Shown piece by piece: positions 35,718-46,011 of a DNA stretch of 64,000 nucleotides. The translations under genes and the position numbers were made by a program. Position 1 is the stretch's first letter. Every line of letters begins with the position of its first letter. This DNA is from Rhizobium leguminosarum (GTDB taxonomy: Bacteria; Pseudomonadota; Alphaproteobacteria; Rhizobiales; Rhizobiaceae), in assembly GCF_001652265.1 (NCBI RefSeq), contig NZ_LWBS01000428.1, forward strand, positions 124,001-188,000, written 5' to 3'. Under the pieces are notes generated by a model. It searched no databases, was not told the DNA's origin, and saw only the letters and a program-made list of their open reading frames with translations.

Positions 35718-35960
35718 TTAGGACGCGGCTTCTTCGCTCTCGAACATCTGCATGGGCTGGCACGGCATGATCGTCGATATCGCATGCTTATACACGAGCT
35801 GCGAGTGGCCGTCACGGCGAAGAAGAACACAGAAATTGTCAAAAGACGTAACAACGCCCGTGAGTTTCACGCCGTTGATCAGAAAGATTGTCAGGGAAAT
35901 CTTTTGCTTGCGAACAGTATTGAGAAATAAGTCCTGAAGATTCTGAGAACGTTCCGCCAT
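35718..35960 (-). CDS. hfq: RNA chaperone Hfq
   Basis: Sm-like hexameric RNA chaperone for small RNAs, 80 residues. Sm1 and Sm2 regions are present: [40 protein letters not shown] and VYKHAIST. The true start is MAERSQNL at 35960; a longer frame to 36011 is not family-like. Confidence 0.97.
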   Translation of the reverse strand: MAERSQNLQDLFLNTVRKQKISLTIFLINGVKLTGVVTSFDNFCVLLRRDGHSQLVYKHAISTIMPCQPMQMFESEEAAS

Positions 35961-36072
35961 CGCGCCGCTTCTTTCTTTATTGCCGACCTGATCTGGCCGG
36001 TAGAATATCAATCAACCTCACCATGCAAAGACCGGCGGCATCCTCGTTCCACCTGTCCAGCAAATCTTGGTA

Positions 36073-36936
36073 TCAAATCGCAATCTTTTCCGCAACGTCG
36101 AAAAAGGTCTCGCGGACTTTCTGCGAAACGCTGCCCGGATGACCGTTGGCAATGGCCTGGCCATCGACGGAAACGACCGGAAAACAAATGCTTGTGGCAG
36201 CAGTGAGGAAGACCTCGCGGGCCGCGAGCATCTCCGAAACGGAGAAGTTCCGCTCGGCGATCGTCAACCCCAGCTTGGCACCGACATCCATCAGAGTGGT
36301 GCGGGTAATGCCGCGCAGAATGCCGTGTTCGGCCGGGCGCGTGACCAGCGTACCGTCCGGATCGACGATCCAGACATTGGTCGCCGCCCCTTCCTTCACC
36401 ATGCCGTCTTCGTCGACATAGATCGCTTCCTGGGCGCCGGCCTCCTTGGCCTGCTGGCGGGCCATGGCATTCGGCAGAAGGCCGATGGACTTGATGTCGA
36501 CGCGGTCCCAGCGGTTGTCGACAAGGGTAATCGCCTTGATGCCGTTGGCGTTCTTGGCGGCAATGATCCTGGCATCTGTGCTCTTGGCGGTGATGACAAG
36601 CGAGGGCGGCGTTCCCTCGGCCGGAAAGACGTGATCGCGGCGGGCGACGCCGCGCGTCACCTGCATGTAGAAAAGCCCGTTGCGGACATGGTTGCGGCGC
36701 AGCGTCTCGCGAATGACCTGCGTCAGCGCCGCCCGGCCCATCGGCCAGGCGATGCGCAACTCACCAAGCGAACGGTCGAGACGGTTCAGATGGCGTGTGA
36801 GGTCGACGATATAGCCGTGGCGCACCTCGCAGACCTCGTAGACGCCATCGGCAAATTGGTAGCCGCGATCCTCGATATGCACGCTGGCATCGGAATGCTT
36901 GACGTAACGGCCATTCACATAGGCAATTCTCGGCAT
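36073..36936 (-). CDS. dat: D-amino acid aminotransferase
   Basis: PLP-dependent class IV (branched-chain-type fold) aminotransferase, 287 residues, interconverting D-amino and oxo acids. PLP lysine region MQVTRGVARRDH and the phosphate-binding GILRGITRTTLM are clear, with VNGRYVKHSDASVHIEDRGY at the N-terminus as in D-aminotransferases. It lies between ntrX and hfq, as in other rhizobia. Confidence 0.9.
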   Translation of the reverse strand: MPRIAYVNGRYVKHSDASVHIEDRGYQFADGVYEVCEVRHGYIVDLTRHLNRLDRSLGELRIAWPMGRAALTQVIRETLRRNHVRNGLFYMQVTRGVARRDHVFPAEGTPPSLVITAKSTDARIIAAKNANGIKAITLVDNRWDRVDIKSIGLLPNAMARQQAKEAGAQEAIYVDEDGMVKEGAATNVWIVDPDGTLVTRPAEHGILRGITRTTLMDVGAKLGLTIAERNFSVSEMLAAREVFLTAATSICFPVVSVDGQAIANGHPGSVSQKVRETFFDVAEKIAI

Positions 36937-36999
36937 GGGAAACCTGGTCTTCCGGAAAGCAATATGGGCGCGGCGCAGCGTCGGCCGCGCCGGAAACGA

Positions 37000-38364
37000 T
37001 CAGACGCCGAGCGACTTCAGCTTGCGGTGCAGCGCCGAACGCTCCATGCCGACAAATTCCGCGGTGCGCGAGATATTGCCGCCGAAGCGGTTGATCTGGG
37101 CGACCAGATAATCCTTCTCGAACATCTCGCGGGCTTCGCGCAGCGGCAACGTCATGATGTGATAGTCGTTCTTGGCGGAAACCTTCGGCAGCATGTCGCC
37201 GAGATCGGTCGGCAGCATGTCGGCGGTGATTGGCGCATCCGGGCCGTCGGTGCGGGCAAGGATCATCAGCCGCTCGATGTTGTTGCGCAGCTGGCGGATG
37301 TTGCCGGGCCAATCATGCGCCTGCAGCACCGCCATGGCGTCGTCGCCGATGCGGCGTGGACGGATGCCGGCCTGCTCGGATATCTGACGCATCAGCTGGT
37401 CGACGAGGAAGGGAATGTCCTCGCGTCGCTCGGCAAGGGCCGGCACACGCACCGGAACGACGGCGAGGCGATGATAGAGATCCTCGCGGAACCAGCCCTC
37501 GGCGATGCGGCTCTCGAGGTTATAGGCGGTCGAAGAAATGATACGGACATCGACCTTGACGCGCTTGGAACCGCCGACGCGCTCGAACTGCTGATCGACC
37601 AGCACGCGCAGGATCTTGTTCTGCGTCTCGCGCGGCATTTCGCCGACTTCGTCGAGATAGAGGATGCCGCGATGGGCTTCCTCGAGCGCGCCGATCTTGC
37701 GTGCCTGGCCGGGCGTGCCCTCGGTGCCGAAGAGCGCCACCTCCATGCGGTCGGGCGTGATGTTGGCGGCGTTGATCGCAACGAAGGGGCCGTTGGCGCG
37801 GGCCGACTTCTTGTGGATCATCCGTGCCACCAATTCCTTGCCGGAGCCCGAGGCGCCGAGGATCATGATGCGGCTATTGGTCGGCGAAACCTTCTCGATC
37901 GTCTGGCGCAGCTGCGAAACGGCCACCGAGGTACCGATCAGCTCCAGCGCGTCACCGGTGCGGCGCTTCAGGTCGGAAACCTCGCGCTTCAGTTTGGAAT
38001 TCTCCAGCGCCCGTTCGGCGATCAGGATCAGCCGGTCGGCCTTGAAGGGCTTTTCGATGAAATCGAAGGCGCCGCGCTTGATCGCCGAGACAGCGGTCTC
38101 AATGTTGCCATGGCCTGATATCATCACGACGGGCAGTTCCGGATGGCGGGTCTTGATCTCGTCGAGCAGCGACAGGCCATCGAGCTTGCTGCCCTGCATC
38201 CAGATATCGAGGAAGATCAACCGCGGCACCCGATCGGAAATCGCCGCCAGCGCGCTGTCGCTGTCATGGGCCGTGCGCGTCTCGTGTCCCTCGTCGGAGA
38301 GAATCCCGGAAACAATCTCGCGAATATCGTGTTCATCGTCGACGACGAGAATATCAGAGGCCAT
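37000..38364 (-). CDS. ntrX: Nitrogen-metabolism response regulator NtrX
   Basis: Response regulator partner of NtrY, 454 residues. Receiver Asp53 (IFLDIWMQG), AAA+ Walker A GASGSGKE, and C-terminal Fis-type helix-turn-helix (GNISRTAEFVGMERSALHRKLKSLGV). The sigma-54 contact loop GAFTGA of typical NtrC proteins is replaced by GTEGTPGQARKIGALEEA, as known for alphaproteobacterial NtrX, so it may act without sigma-54. Its 5' end overlaps ntrY by 11 bp. Confidence 0.94.
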   Translation of the reverse strand: MASDILVVDDEHDIREIVSGILSDEGHETRTAHDSDSALAAISDRVPRLIFLDIWMQGSKLDGLSLLDEIKTRHPELPVVMISGHGNIETAVSAIKRGAFDFIEKPFKADRLILIAERALENSKLKREVSDLKRRTGDALELIGTSVAVSQLRQTIEKVSPTNSRIMILGASGSGKELVARMIHKKSARANGPFVAINAANITPDRMEVALFGTEGTPGQARKIGALEEAHRGILYLDEVGEMPRETQNKILRVLVDQQFERVGGSKRVKVDVRIISSTAYNLESRIAEGWFREDLYHRLAVVPVRVPALAERREDIPFLVDQLMRQISEQAGIRPRRIGDDAMAVLQAHDWPGNIRQLRNNIERLMILARTDGPDAPITADMLPTDLGDMLPKVSAKNDYHIMTLPLREAREMFEKDYLVAQINRFGGNISRTAEFVGMERSALHRKLKSLGV

Positions 38365-40624
38365 AAACGCTTTCCTTGTCATTGGCTGCGGGAGCAGCAG
38401 GCGTCGGATCCAGGCGTGGCAGATGCACGCGAATCATGGCCCCTCTTCCCCGGTCAAAATCTGCGGGCGCATCATGCAGCTCGAGCTGCCCGCCATGTTC
38501 CTCGATGATCTTCTTGACGATGGCGAGGCCGAGGCCGGTGCCCTTCTCGCGCATCGTCATATAGGGTTCCAGAATGCTGTGGCGGTTCTCCACCGGCAGG
38601 CCGCGGCCATTGTCGATCACGTCGACGGTGAAGCGGTCGCGACTGGTATCGAGACGCGCGCGAACGAGAACCTTGCGTTCATCCCGCTCGTCACTCGGGA
38701 CGGCCTCGATCGATTCGACGGCATTCTTGATGAGATTTCCGAAGGCCTGGCCGAGCATGCGGCTATCGAACAGGCCCTCCAGCGGCTGGTCGCCGAAATC
38801 TTGCTCGAAGGTGACGTGATGGTTGCCCATCTCGCGCAGGAAGATCGCGTCGCGCAGAATATTGCGCAGGTCGCTCGGCTCCTTGGTCGGCTTCGGCATG
38901 CGGGCAAAGGCGGAGAATTCGTCGACCATGCGGCCGATATCGCCGACCTGGCGGATGATCGTATCCGTGCACTGGTCGAAGACGGCCCGGTCATCCGGGT
39001 CGATCTGCTTGCCGTAGCGGCGCTGGATGCGCTCGGCGGACAGCTGGATCGGCGTCAGCGGGTTCTTGATCTCATGAGCGATGCGCCTTGCCACGTCGCC
39101 CCAGGCGGTCGAGCGCTGAGCGATGACGAGATCGGTGATGTCGTCGAGCGTGATCACGTAGGATTCGCTCATGTCGCGCACCTCCTCGCGGGTCACCTGC
39201 ACGCTCAGCGTCCTGACAGTGCCGCCGCGTACCAGCGCGATCTGCTTGCGGAAATCGCCGCGATGACGCACCGCAGCCTCGGTCAGCACGTGATCGACCT
39301 CAGGCGCGATATCGACCAACTGCTTTCCGAGCATCTCGTCTGCGGACAGCGACATCAGCGTCTCGGCCGAGCTATTGACGATGGCGATGCGGCGGTCCTG
39401 CTCGACGCCGATGACGGCGGCGGTGACACCCGACAGCACCGCCTCGATGAAGCGGCGGCGGTCGTCGACCTCGTCCTTGGCCTCGAGGATCTCGTCGCGC
39501 TGGGTGCGGATTTCCGAGATCATCTTGTTGAAGGTGCGCGACAGATTGGCGACGTCGCCGTCGACGGCATGCACCGGCACGACGATGTCCATATTGCCGG
39601 ATGCGACGCTGTCGGCCGCGGTGATCAGCAGGCGGATCGGCCGGACGATGCGGTCGGCGACCGCGATTGCGGTCCAGATCGCCGCCAGCAGTACGATTAG
39701 CGCGAAGCCAATATAGAGCACGGCGAAGGCGACCTGCAGCGAGAAGCGATTGGCCTCCATCGAGCGGTATTCGGTGGCGTTCTCCTCCATCATGCGCATG
39801 GCGCCCATGACCTTGGGATCGACGGCGCGCACCGTGTAAAGGAAGGTGCCCTGGATGGCATCGAGCTTGATAATGGCGCCGACGAGGTTGGTGACGCCCG
39901 GCGGGATCAGCGTCGGCTGGCCGGCAGCCGCCTTTTCCAGCGCATCCTGCGGAATGGCCGGCAGCGGCTTTTCAGTGGCGATATCGGCCTGGACGATCAC
40001 CGAGCCGTCGCGCTCGACGAGGAAGGCGCCGAGCAGGCCGCGGCCCCTCGCCTGGCGGGTCATCAGGTCGGCAAAGCCGGTTCTGTCGAGGCTGTAGAGC
40101 GCGCGGTTGCGCTCCAGGTCGTTGGCCATGGAGACCGTCTGCCCCTGCAAATAGCTGGCATTCTCCATCATGTAGGCCTGGCCGATATTGCGCGACGAGC
40201 TGACGATCGACTGGGTGCGCAAGGCAAACCAGCGGTCGAGACCGGCATTTAGCGTGATGCTGGCGAAGATGGCGACGAGGATCGCCGGCGTGATCGCGAC
40301 GATCGAAAAGAGCACCACGATGCGGATATGCAGGCGGGCTGCCGCACGGCCGCGGGTACGGGCTTTCAGCAGCCTTGCCACTTCGCGGCCGATCAAGGCG
40401 AGCAGCGTCAGGACAAAGAAGGAATTGACGATCACCGAGGTGATGACGACATGCGACGTCGGGGCGATCGGCGTCAGGCCGAGCAGCACGAAAAGTGTCG
40501 CCGTGGCGCAGAGAAGCGCGCCGCCGGCGAGCACGAGGCCGGGCACGGCAAAAAGGGCGCGGCGATCGGTCACCGTCGTCACCGTCTCGCCCGCCGCCGC
40601 CGGCGATACCCCATCCTGCGTCAT
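38354..40624 (-). CDS. ntrY: Sensor histidine kinase NtrY
   Basis: Membrane sensor kinase, 756 residues from ATG 40624. Four hydrophobic segments (about residues 20-45, 50-75, 100-120 and 310-335) are followed by HAMP, a PAS domain with VIGVEQDRRIAIVNSSAE, H-box [14 protein letters not shown] and ATPase motifs (DNGRGLP, GTGLGLAIVKKI). Pairs with NtrX in control of nitrogen use and redox. Confidence 0.95.
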   Translation of the reverse strand: MTQDGVSPAAAGETVTTVTDRRALFAVPGLVLAGGALLCATATLFVLLGLTPIAPTSHVVITSVIVNSFFVLTLLALIGREVARLLKARTRGRAAARLHIRIVVLFSIVAITPAILVAIFASITLNAGLDRWFALRTQSIVSSSRNIGQAYMMENASYLQGQTVSMANDLERNRALYSLDRTGFADLMTRQARGRGLLGAFLVERDGSVIVQADIATEKPLPAIPQDALEKAAAGQPTLIPPGVTNLVGAIIKLDAIQGTFLYTVRAVDPKVMGAMRMMEENATEYRSMEANRFSLQVAFAVLYIGFALIVLLAAIWTAIAVADRIVRPIRLLITAADSVASGNMDIVVPVHAVDGDVANLSRTFNKMISEIRTQRDEILEAKDEVDDRRRFIEAVLSGVTAAVIGVEQDRRIAIVNSSAETLMSLSADEMLGKQLVDIAPEVDHVLTEAAVRHRGDFRKQIALVRGGTVRTLSVQVTREEVRDMSESYVITLDDITDLVIAQRSTAWGDVARRIAHEIKNPLTPIQLSAERIQRRYGKQIDPDDRAVFDQCTDTIIRQVGDIGRMVDEFSAFARMPKPTKEPSDLRNILRDAIFLREMGNHHVTFEQDFGDQPLEGLFDSRMLGQAFGNLIKNAVESIEAVPSDERDERKVLVRARLDTSRDRFTVDVIDNGRGLPVENRHSILEPYMTMREKGTGLGLAIVKKIIEEHGGQLELHDAPADFDRGRGAMIRVHLPRLDPTPAAPAANDKESVYGL

Positions 40625-41132
40625 TCGGCCTCTCTTCAGACGGCACCTGCCGCCTCGCCATCCGATCGAAACCAAGGAAACGCCGGCTTAAAGAAGCCAG
40701 CGTTGCAACGACTCGATCGGGAGCGAATGTCTAAACCCTTGCGTGACCTTTAAGCAACGCATTGTGGCGAAAATGCAACGCATCTCGTCACATTGTCAAG
40801 CCGCGCTGACCTCGTCCGCCGCGATGAGCGCGTTCAGTTCGAAGGCCCGGTTCGGCAAGCCCCCGATCCGTAACCTACGGGCGAAACCGCCGATAGGCAG
40901 GCACCAATGTCCGGGCGAAAGCCGCCCAGAAATACCGACAGCGTGAAAGGCGACATCCGTCCTGACGCGATATCATCTCCGAGACTTCCATTTCGCTCGA
41001 TAGAACTCGGCAGGGTCGCGTATTTTACTGTAACCTACTTCAAGAACGCGGCTGTGAGGGATAGTTATCTTGATCGAAGATCGGGGACACGCACGGTTAG
41101 ATGAACGGCGATAAGCTGCGAGGGTGACGAAA
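40625..41132. other. Intergenic region ntrY / FGE
   Basis: Holds the ntrY upstream region and the start of the insertion. I see no gene, repeat element or clear terminator. Short frames here have no ribosome site. Confidence 0.45.
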
Positions 41133-42086
41133 ATGATGTCTGACCGGCGCGCGGTGGACGACGCGGGATTTCAGGGTCTGGTCTGGGTAGCCGGCCGCAC
41201 CTTCACCATGGGATCGAACGAGCATTATGTGGAGGAGGCCCCCGCCCATCCGGTGACGGTCGACGGCTTCTGGATCGACGCCACCCCTGTCACCAACCGG
41301 CAGTTCGCCTCATTCGTCAACGCCACCGGACATGTGACCGTCGCCGAAAGGGCTCCCCGTGCCGAGGACTATCCTGGAGCGCTTCCCAAAATGCTGCGAG
41401 CCGGATCTCTGGTGTTCACCCCGCCGAAAGCCGTCGTCGGCCCCGACATTGCCCAGTGGTGGTCGTTCAAGTTCGGCGCAGACTGGCGACACCCTTACGG
41501 CGGTCGCACCGACATCCGCGGCAAGCTCGATCATCCGGTCGTTCATATCGCCTATAGAGACGCCAAGGCCTATGCGGCTTGGGCGGGAAAAGATCTGCCG
41601 ACCGAGGCAGAGTGGGAGCTGGCTGCGCGCGGCGGCCTTGATGAAGCGGAATTTGCCTGGGGCGACGCGTTGAACCCCGAAGGAAAGCTCATGGCCAATA
41701 CCTGGCAGGGTACCTTCCCTACGCTGAGCACAAAGCCAGCCGGTGCGGACAGAACGTCCCCCGTCGGATCCTTTCCATCAAACGGCTACGGCATCTACGA
41801 CATGATCGGCAATGTCTGGGAATGGACCTCTGACTTCTGGTCGACACGCCATCCCGAGCCTGCCAGCCATTCATGCTGCATCCCCAGCAATCCCCGCGGA
41901 GGCGACGCCGACGCCAGCTACGATCCGCGGCTGCCTGACATTAGGATCCCGCGGCGCGTCCTCAAGGGCGGATCCCACCTTTGCGCGCCGAACTACTGCA
42001 GGCGCTATCGTCCCGCCGCCAGACATGCCGAGCCTGAGGACACGTCCACAAGTCATGTCGGCTTCAGATGTGTCAAGCGCGCGTGA
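41133..42086 (+). CDS. Formylglycine-generating enzyme (sulfatase-modifying)
   Basis: Oxidises the active-site Cys of type I sulfatases to formylglycine. 317 residues, FGE-sulfatase fold (WVAGRTFTMGSNEHYVEE, LPTEAEWELAARGG, MIGNVWEWTSDFW). The copper/redox cysteine pair is present in GGSHLCAPNYCRRYRPAAR (Cys284, Cys289). GCGAGGG lies before ATG 41133. The sulfatase it would activate is 0.8 kb downstream with CSPTR motif. No signal peptide, so modification occurs before export. Confidence 0.93.
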   Translation: MMSDRRAVDDAGFQGLVWVAGRTFTMGSNEHYVEEAPAHPVTVDGFWIDATPVTNRQFASFVNATGHVTVAERAPRAEDYPGALPKMLRAGSLVFTPPKAVVGPDIAQWWSFKFGADWRHPYGGRTDIRGKLDHPVVHIAYRDAKAYAAWAGKDLPTEAEWELAARGGLDEAEFAWGDALNPEGKLMANTWQGTFPTLSTKPAGADRTSPVGSFPSNGYGIYDMIGNVWEWTSDFWSTRHPEPASHSCCIPSNPRGGDADASYDPRLPDIRIPRRVLKGGSHLCAPNYCRRYRPAARHAEPEDTSTSHVGFRCVKRA

Positions 42087-42373
42087 GGCGGCGTCATGGC
42101 CACATGTCACGCGTCGGCGGAATGAGCCACCGATTGTGACAAGACCTTTCATGACGTGTCCTTCGTGGTCCGTAGGTTATCGACGTACTCCCGTCGATTG
42201 CGATTAGCGACGGCAGCGCGAAACTGGAGTTCATGCCTGTCGGACATGCTTTGAACGGCGAATTCCGATTTCGTTCCCGTTCCTTACTGTAAACTAGGTT
42301 GCTTCCACCCTATTCTGGATCATCATGCACCACTTATAATGCGACTTGCGGAGGCCGCCCGGAGGTAGGATGG

Positions 42374-42646
42374 ATGGATTACGACACACGGTTCGCCAAG
42401 CGCATCTTTCCAGCCAACGCCAGAACCATCGATTCACTGGCCGCCCGTGACGATACCTTCCGCGAGTTCTGTGCCGACTTCTCCATTGCAGATGAACTGA
42501 GGAGAAAATGGGAAACATCCTCCGCCGCAGAGCGAAATGAGCGCCAAGCGGAATGCCTCGAACTCGTGGAGACGCTGCGCAACGAGATCGAAGCCGCTCT
42601 GGAAAGTGCCAGTGTGATCGTGATCAAGCTTCTCCCTCGCCGTTGA
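42374..42646 (+). CDS. Small hypothetical protein between FGE and sulfatase
   Basis: 90 residues, with GGAGGTAGG directly before ATG 42374. Predicted helical and charged (RFAKRIFPANARTIDSLA, DELRRKWETSSAAERNERQ). No family recognised and no signal peptide. Same strand as FGE and sulfatase, so possibly part of that unit. Confidence 0.65.
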   Translation: MDYDTRFAKRIFPANARTIDSLAARDDTFREFCADFSIADELRRKWETSSAAERNERQAECLELVETLRNEIEAALESASVIVIKLLPRR

Positions 42647-42922
42647 GGATCAGACTCCGGCGCCAAAGATATTCGCTCGAATAGAGGTTTGCGCGTATCA
42701 TACGGCAATATCTGCCAATCCGGCGCAGCGGCAGCGGGACGATCACTCGTTCGGCCGTTGCCCGGGAAATCAGGTCCGCAACACGGTCTCCAATGTGACT
42801 GTCGGAGCGACCGCGGATCAACAGTGCATACTGTATGTTACTGGCGCGCTCGCGGTACTTGCCCTACCCTCCCCGAATAAAACGGTCCACATCAAGCGGG
42901 ATCGATTGCCGGGGGAATCGAG

Positions 42923-45349
42923 ATGAAAAGCAGCATCCTGACTTTGGCTGCCCTATTGGGCGGCACTGCGCTTACATTTTTCTCCATTGGCGGGACGAGT
43001 GCGTCAGCTCAAGTCATCAATGGAACACCCGGCACGCCGAGCGCGACGATCACAATCGACGGCCGACAGATCCCGCCACCGCCAGGGCAGTTTGGCGGCA
43101 CGACAAATCTCGACGCGCTTCAGTCGACGCCATATTGGCAGCCGCAGGTTGTGCCGCCCAAGGGTGCGCCCAACGTCCTGCTGATCTTGACCGATGACGT
43201 CGGATTTGCGGCCCCGAGCACCTTCGGCGGCGTCATTCCGACGCCAACGCTCGACCGGATTGCCAACATAGGTCTGCGCTACACGAACTTCCATACGACA
43301 TCGCTGTGTTCCCCCACACGCGCCGCTCTGATCACAGGCCGCAATCATCATTCAGTCGGCTTCGGCGTGATCAGCGAGGCGTCGACCGGTTATCCGGGCT
43401 ACGACAGCGTCATTACCGCGGACAAGGATACGATCGGCACGATCCTCAAGGCGAATGGTTATGCAACATCGTGGTTCGGCAAGAATCACAACACGCCATC
43501 TTTCCAAACCAGTCAGGCGGGTCCCTTCGATCAATGGCCCATCGGAATGGGATTTGAATATTTCTATGGCTTTGTCAGCGGCGAGACCAACCAGTGGCAA
43601 CCGGACCTCTACCGCAATACCACGCGTGTCTATCCCTATCTGAACAATCCCACCTACAACCTGACGACGGATATGGCGGACGACGCCATCAACTATCTCA
43701 ACCAACTCAATCAGCTCGATCCCAAGAAGCCATTCTTCCTTTACTATGCACCGGGCGGGACTCATGCGCCTCATCACCCGACCCCCGATTGGATCAAAAA
43801 GATCAGCGACTTGCATCTGTTCGACAAGGGATGGAATGCGCTGCGCGACCAAATCTTCGCCAACCAGAAGAGGCTGGGTGTTATCCCTCAGGATGCGCAA
43901 CTGACAGCCTGGCCGGATAAGCTCATCAAGCCGTGGGACGTCCTTTCGACTGATGAGAAGAAGCTCTTCATCCACCAGGCCGACGTCTACGGAGCCTACC
44001 TCGCCTATACCGACAATGAAATCGGCCGGGTCGTCAAAGCGGTCGAGGACATGGGCAAGCTCGATGACACGCTGATTATCTTTATCAGTGGTGACAATGG
44101 CGCGAGCGCGGAAGGCTCCCCGGCTGGAACGCCAAACGAGATGACTTTCTTCAACGGCATCGACGTGCCCGTCCAGGACCAGCTCAAATTCTACGACGCC
44201 TGGGGGTCGGCGTTGACCTATCCGCACTATTCGGTCGGCTGGGCTTGGGCTTTCGATACGCCCTTCAAGTGGACCAAGCAGGTCGCTTCCTATTTTGGGG
44301 GCATTCGCAACGGTATGGCCATTGCGTGGCCGGGCCACATCAAAGATCCGGGTGGGGTGCGCAACCAGTTCCACCATGTCATCGACATCGTCCCGACCAT
44401 CTTGGAAGTGACGGGCATCCGTGCTCCTGATGCAGTCAATGGGATCACCCAGACGCCGATCGAAGGCGTGAGCCTGGCCTACACATTCGACAAGGCAAAC
44501 GCCGATGCGCCATCGAAACATTCGACCCAATATTTCGAGATGTTCGGCAATCGCGCGATCTATCACGATGGGTGGATCGCCTCCACGTTGCCCTATCGGG
44601 AACCTTGGAACGGAACGGCTCCGATCCCGAAAGACATCGTCAACGGCGTGACCTGGGAGTTGTTCGACCTGTCCAAGGACTGGACGCAAAACAATGATCT
44701 GGCGGCCGCCAATCCCGGCAAGCTGAAGGAGTTGCAGGATTTGTTCTGGATCGAGGCCGCGAAGTACCAGGTTCTGCCGTTGGACGCCTCGGCCTTGACG
44801 CGCTTCATTCTCCCACGACCGAGCATCGTCGCCGGACGTAATGACTTCATCTACACGAAACCCATCGTCGGCGTGCCCCTTGGGACGGCACCGAGCGTCC
44901 TCAACAAGTCCTTCACGATCACGGCCGATATCGATGTGCCCGCGGGCGGCGGCAACGGCATGCTTGTGACTGCAGGCGGGCGCTTCGGGGGATGGGGCTT
45001 CTACCTGCTCAAAGGGAAGCCAATCTTTGTCTATGACCTATTGGACCTCGCCCGGCCAAGGGTGGAGGGCGCAGCGGCATTGACGCCTGGAAAGCACAAT
45101 CTCGGCTTCTCCTTCAAGTCCGATGGGCCCGGCCTCGGCAAAGGTGGCAAGGGGACAATCACGATCGACGGCGCCGAGGCGGCAAGCGGGACCTTCCCAA
45201 ACACCATTCCATTTGCTCTCGAAGCGAGTGAAACCTTTGATATCGGCTCCGACACGGGAACCGGTGTCGACGATAACGACTACCAGGCACCGTTCGCCTT
45301 CGACGGTAAGCTGAGCAGCTTGAAGATAGAACTTCAGCCGCAACCTTGA
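42923..45349 (+). CDS. Secreted arylsulfatase (formylglycine type)
   Basis: Hydrolyses sulfate esters, 808 residues, exported by a signal peptide (about residues 1-29, ending ASA). Metal ligands DD at 91-92 (LLILTDDVGFAAPS) and the catalytic CSPTR motif at Cys129 (HTTSLCSPTRAALITGRN) mark a cysteine-type sulfatase needing FGE. A C-terminal beta-sandwich of about 160 residues starts near SFTITADIDVPAGGGNG. GGGGGAATCG precedes the ATG. Role may be sulfur scavenging; substrate unknown. Confidence 0.93.
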   Translation: MKSSILTLAALLGGTALTFFSIGGTSASAQVINGTPGTPSATITIDGRQIPPPPGQFGGTTNLDALQSTPYWQPQVVPPKGAPNVLLILTDDVGFAAPSTFGGVIPTPTLDRIANIGLRYTNFHTTSLCSPTRAALITGRNHHSVGFGVISEASTGYPGYDSVITADKDTIGTILKANGYATSWFGKNHNTPSFQTSQAGPFDQWPIGMGFEYFYGFVSGETNQWQPDLYRNTTRVYPYLNNPTYNLTTDMADDAINYLNQLNQLDPKKPFFLYYAPGGTHAPHHPTPDWIKKISDLHLFDKGWNALRDQIFANQKRLGVIPQDAQLTAWPDKLIKPWDVLSTDEKKLFIHQADVYGAYLAYTDNEIGRVVKAVEDMGKLDDTLIIFISGDNGASAEGSPAGTPNEMTFFNGIDVPVQDQLKFYDAWGSALTYPHYSVGWAWAFDTPFKWTKQVASYFGGIRNGMAIAWPGHIKDPGGVRNQFHHVIDIVPTILEVTGIRAPDAVNGITQTPIEGVSLAYTFDKANADAPSKHSTQYFEMFGNRAIYHDGWIASTLPYREPWNGTAPIPKDIVNGVTWELFDLSKDWTQNNDLAAANPGKLKELQDLFWIEAAKYQVLPLDASALTRFILPRPSIVAGRNDFIYTKPIVGVPLGTAPSVLNKSFTITADIDVPAGGGNGMLVTAGGRFGGWGFYLLKGKPIFVYDLLDLARPRVEGAAALTPGKHNLGFSFKSDGPGLGKGGKGTITIDGAEAASGTFPNTIPFALEASETFDIGSDTGTGVDDNDYQAPFAFDGKLSSLKIELQPQP

Positions 45350-45434
45350 TGCAAGAGGTTCTGCGCAGAGCGGCCCGTCGCCAAGGCGGCTCGTGCCGAA
45401 AGTGACGTTGACCTGGGCACGGGGATTCTGCGCC

Positions 45435-45824
45435 ATGAACACAGCTCACCGACACACGCTTCTGACCCTGTTCGCAATCGCCGAAGGTGCGACGGGACTG
45501 GGGCTTGTCGTGGCGCCATCGATCCTCTTCGTTCTGCTGTTGGAGGCAAGGCCGGTCACTTCGGAGGCAGCACTGATCGCGCGGATCTGCGGTGCGGCGC
45601 TGCTCGCTCTTGCCGCAGCAAGCTGGGGTGGGCGTGACGCCGAAGACAGGCGAGGCACCCAGGGGCTCCTCGTCGGAGTGGCGCTCTACAATTTCCTGAC
45701 CACGGCCGTTCTGACCTATTCCGCTCTCGTTCTGGAGATGATCGGCATCCTGTTGTGGCCCGCGATCTTCTATCACGCGGCGACTTCCCTGTGGTGCTTG
45801 CTCGCTATCTGGCGGGCGCGTTAG
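45435..45824 (+). CDS. Small four-helix membrane protein
   Basis: 129 residues from ATG 45435 (GTG 45393 is in frame). Four hydrophobic segments: LLTLFAIAEGATGLGLVVAP, LIARICGAALLALAAASW, LLVGVALYNFLTTAVLTYSA and IGILLWPAIFYHAATSLW. No function recognised. It follows the sulfatase by 86 bp and may be co-transcribed. Confidence 0.7.
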   Translation: MNTAHRHTLLTLFAIAEGATGLGLVVAPSILFVLLLEARPVTSEAALIARICGAALLALAAASWGGRDAEDRRGTQGLLVGVALYNFLTTAVLTYSALVLEMIGILLWPAIFYHAATSLWCLLAIWRAR

Positions 45825-46011
45825 ACCGAGTCGTCGCGGCTCCTTGGGTGGTCATTTACGGCTTTGGCCGCTTCGGGTCGCGGGCTGCTACGAGGCGGCG
45901 AAGACGCGATGTCCGCTTCCGCGTTCACGCGCCTGGAGTCCCCTTCCCTCGATCTGCGAAGTCGTCGAACAGGCTCGATGCAGTGCCTTTGATGAACGAG
46001 GATCGGTTTCT

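Noticed and set aside
36067..39700. Very long plus-strand frames (up to 683 residues) opposite dat, ntrX and ntrY
   Set aside because: They are antisense to well-supported genes, rich in His/Arg/Asp typical of mirrored high-GC codons, and show no domain or ribosome site.
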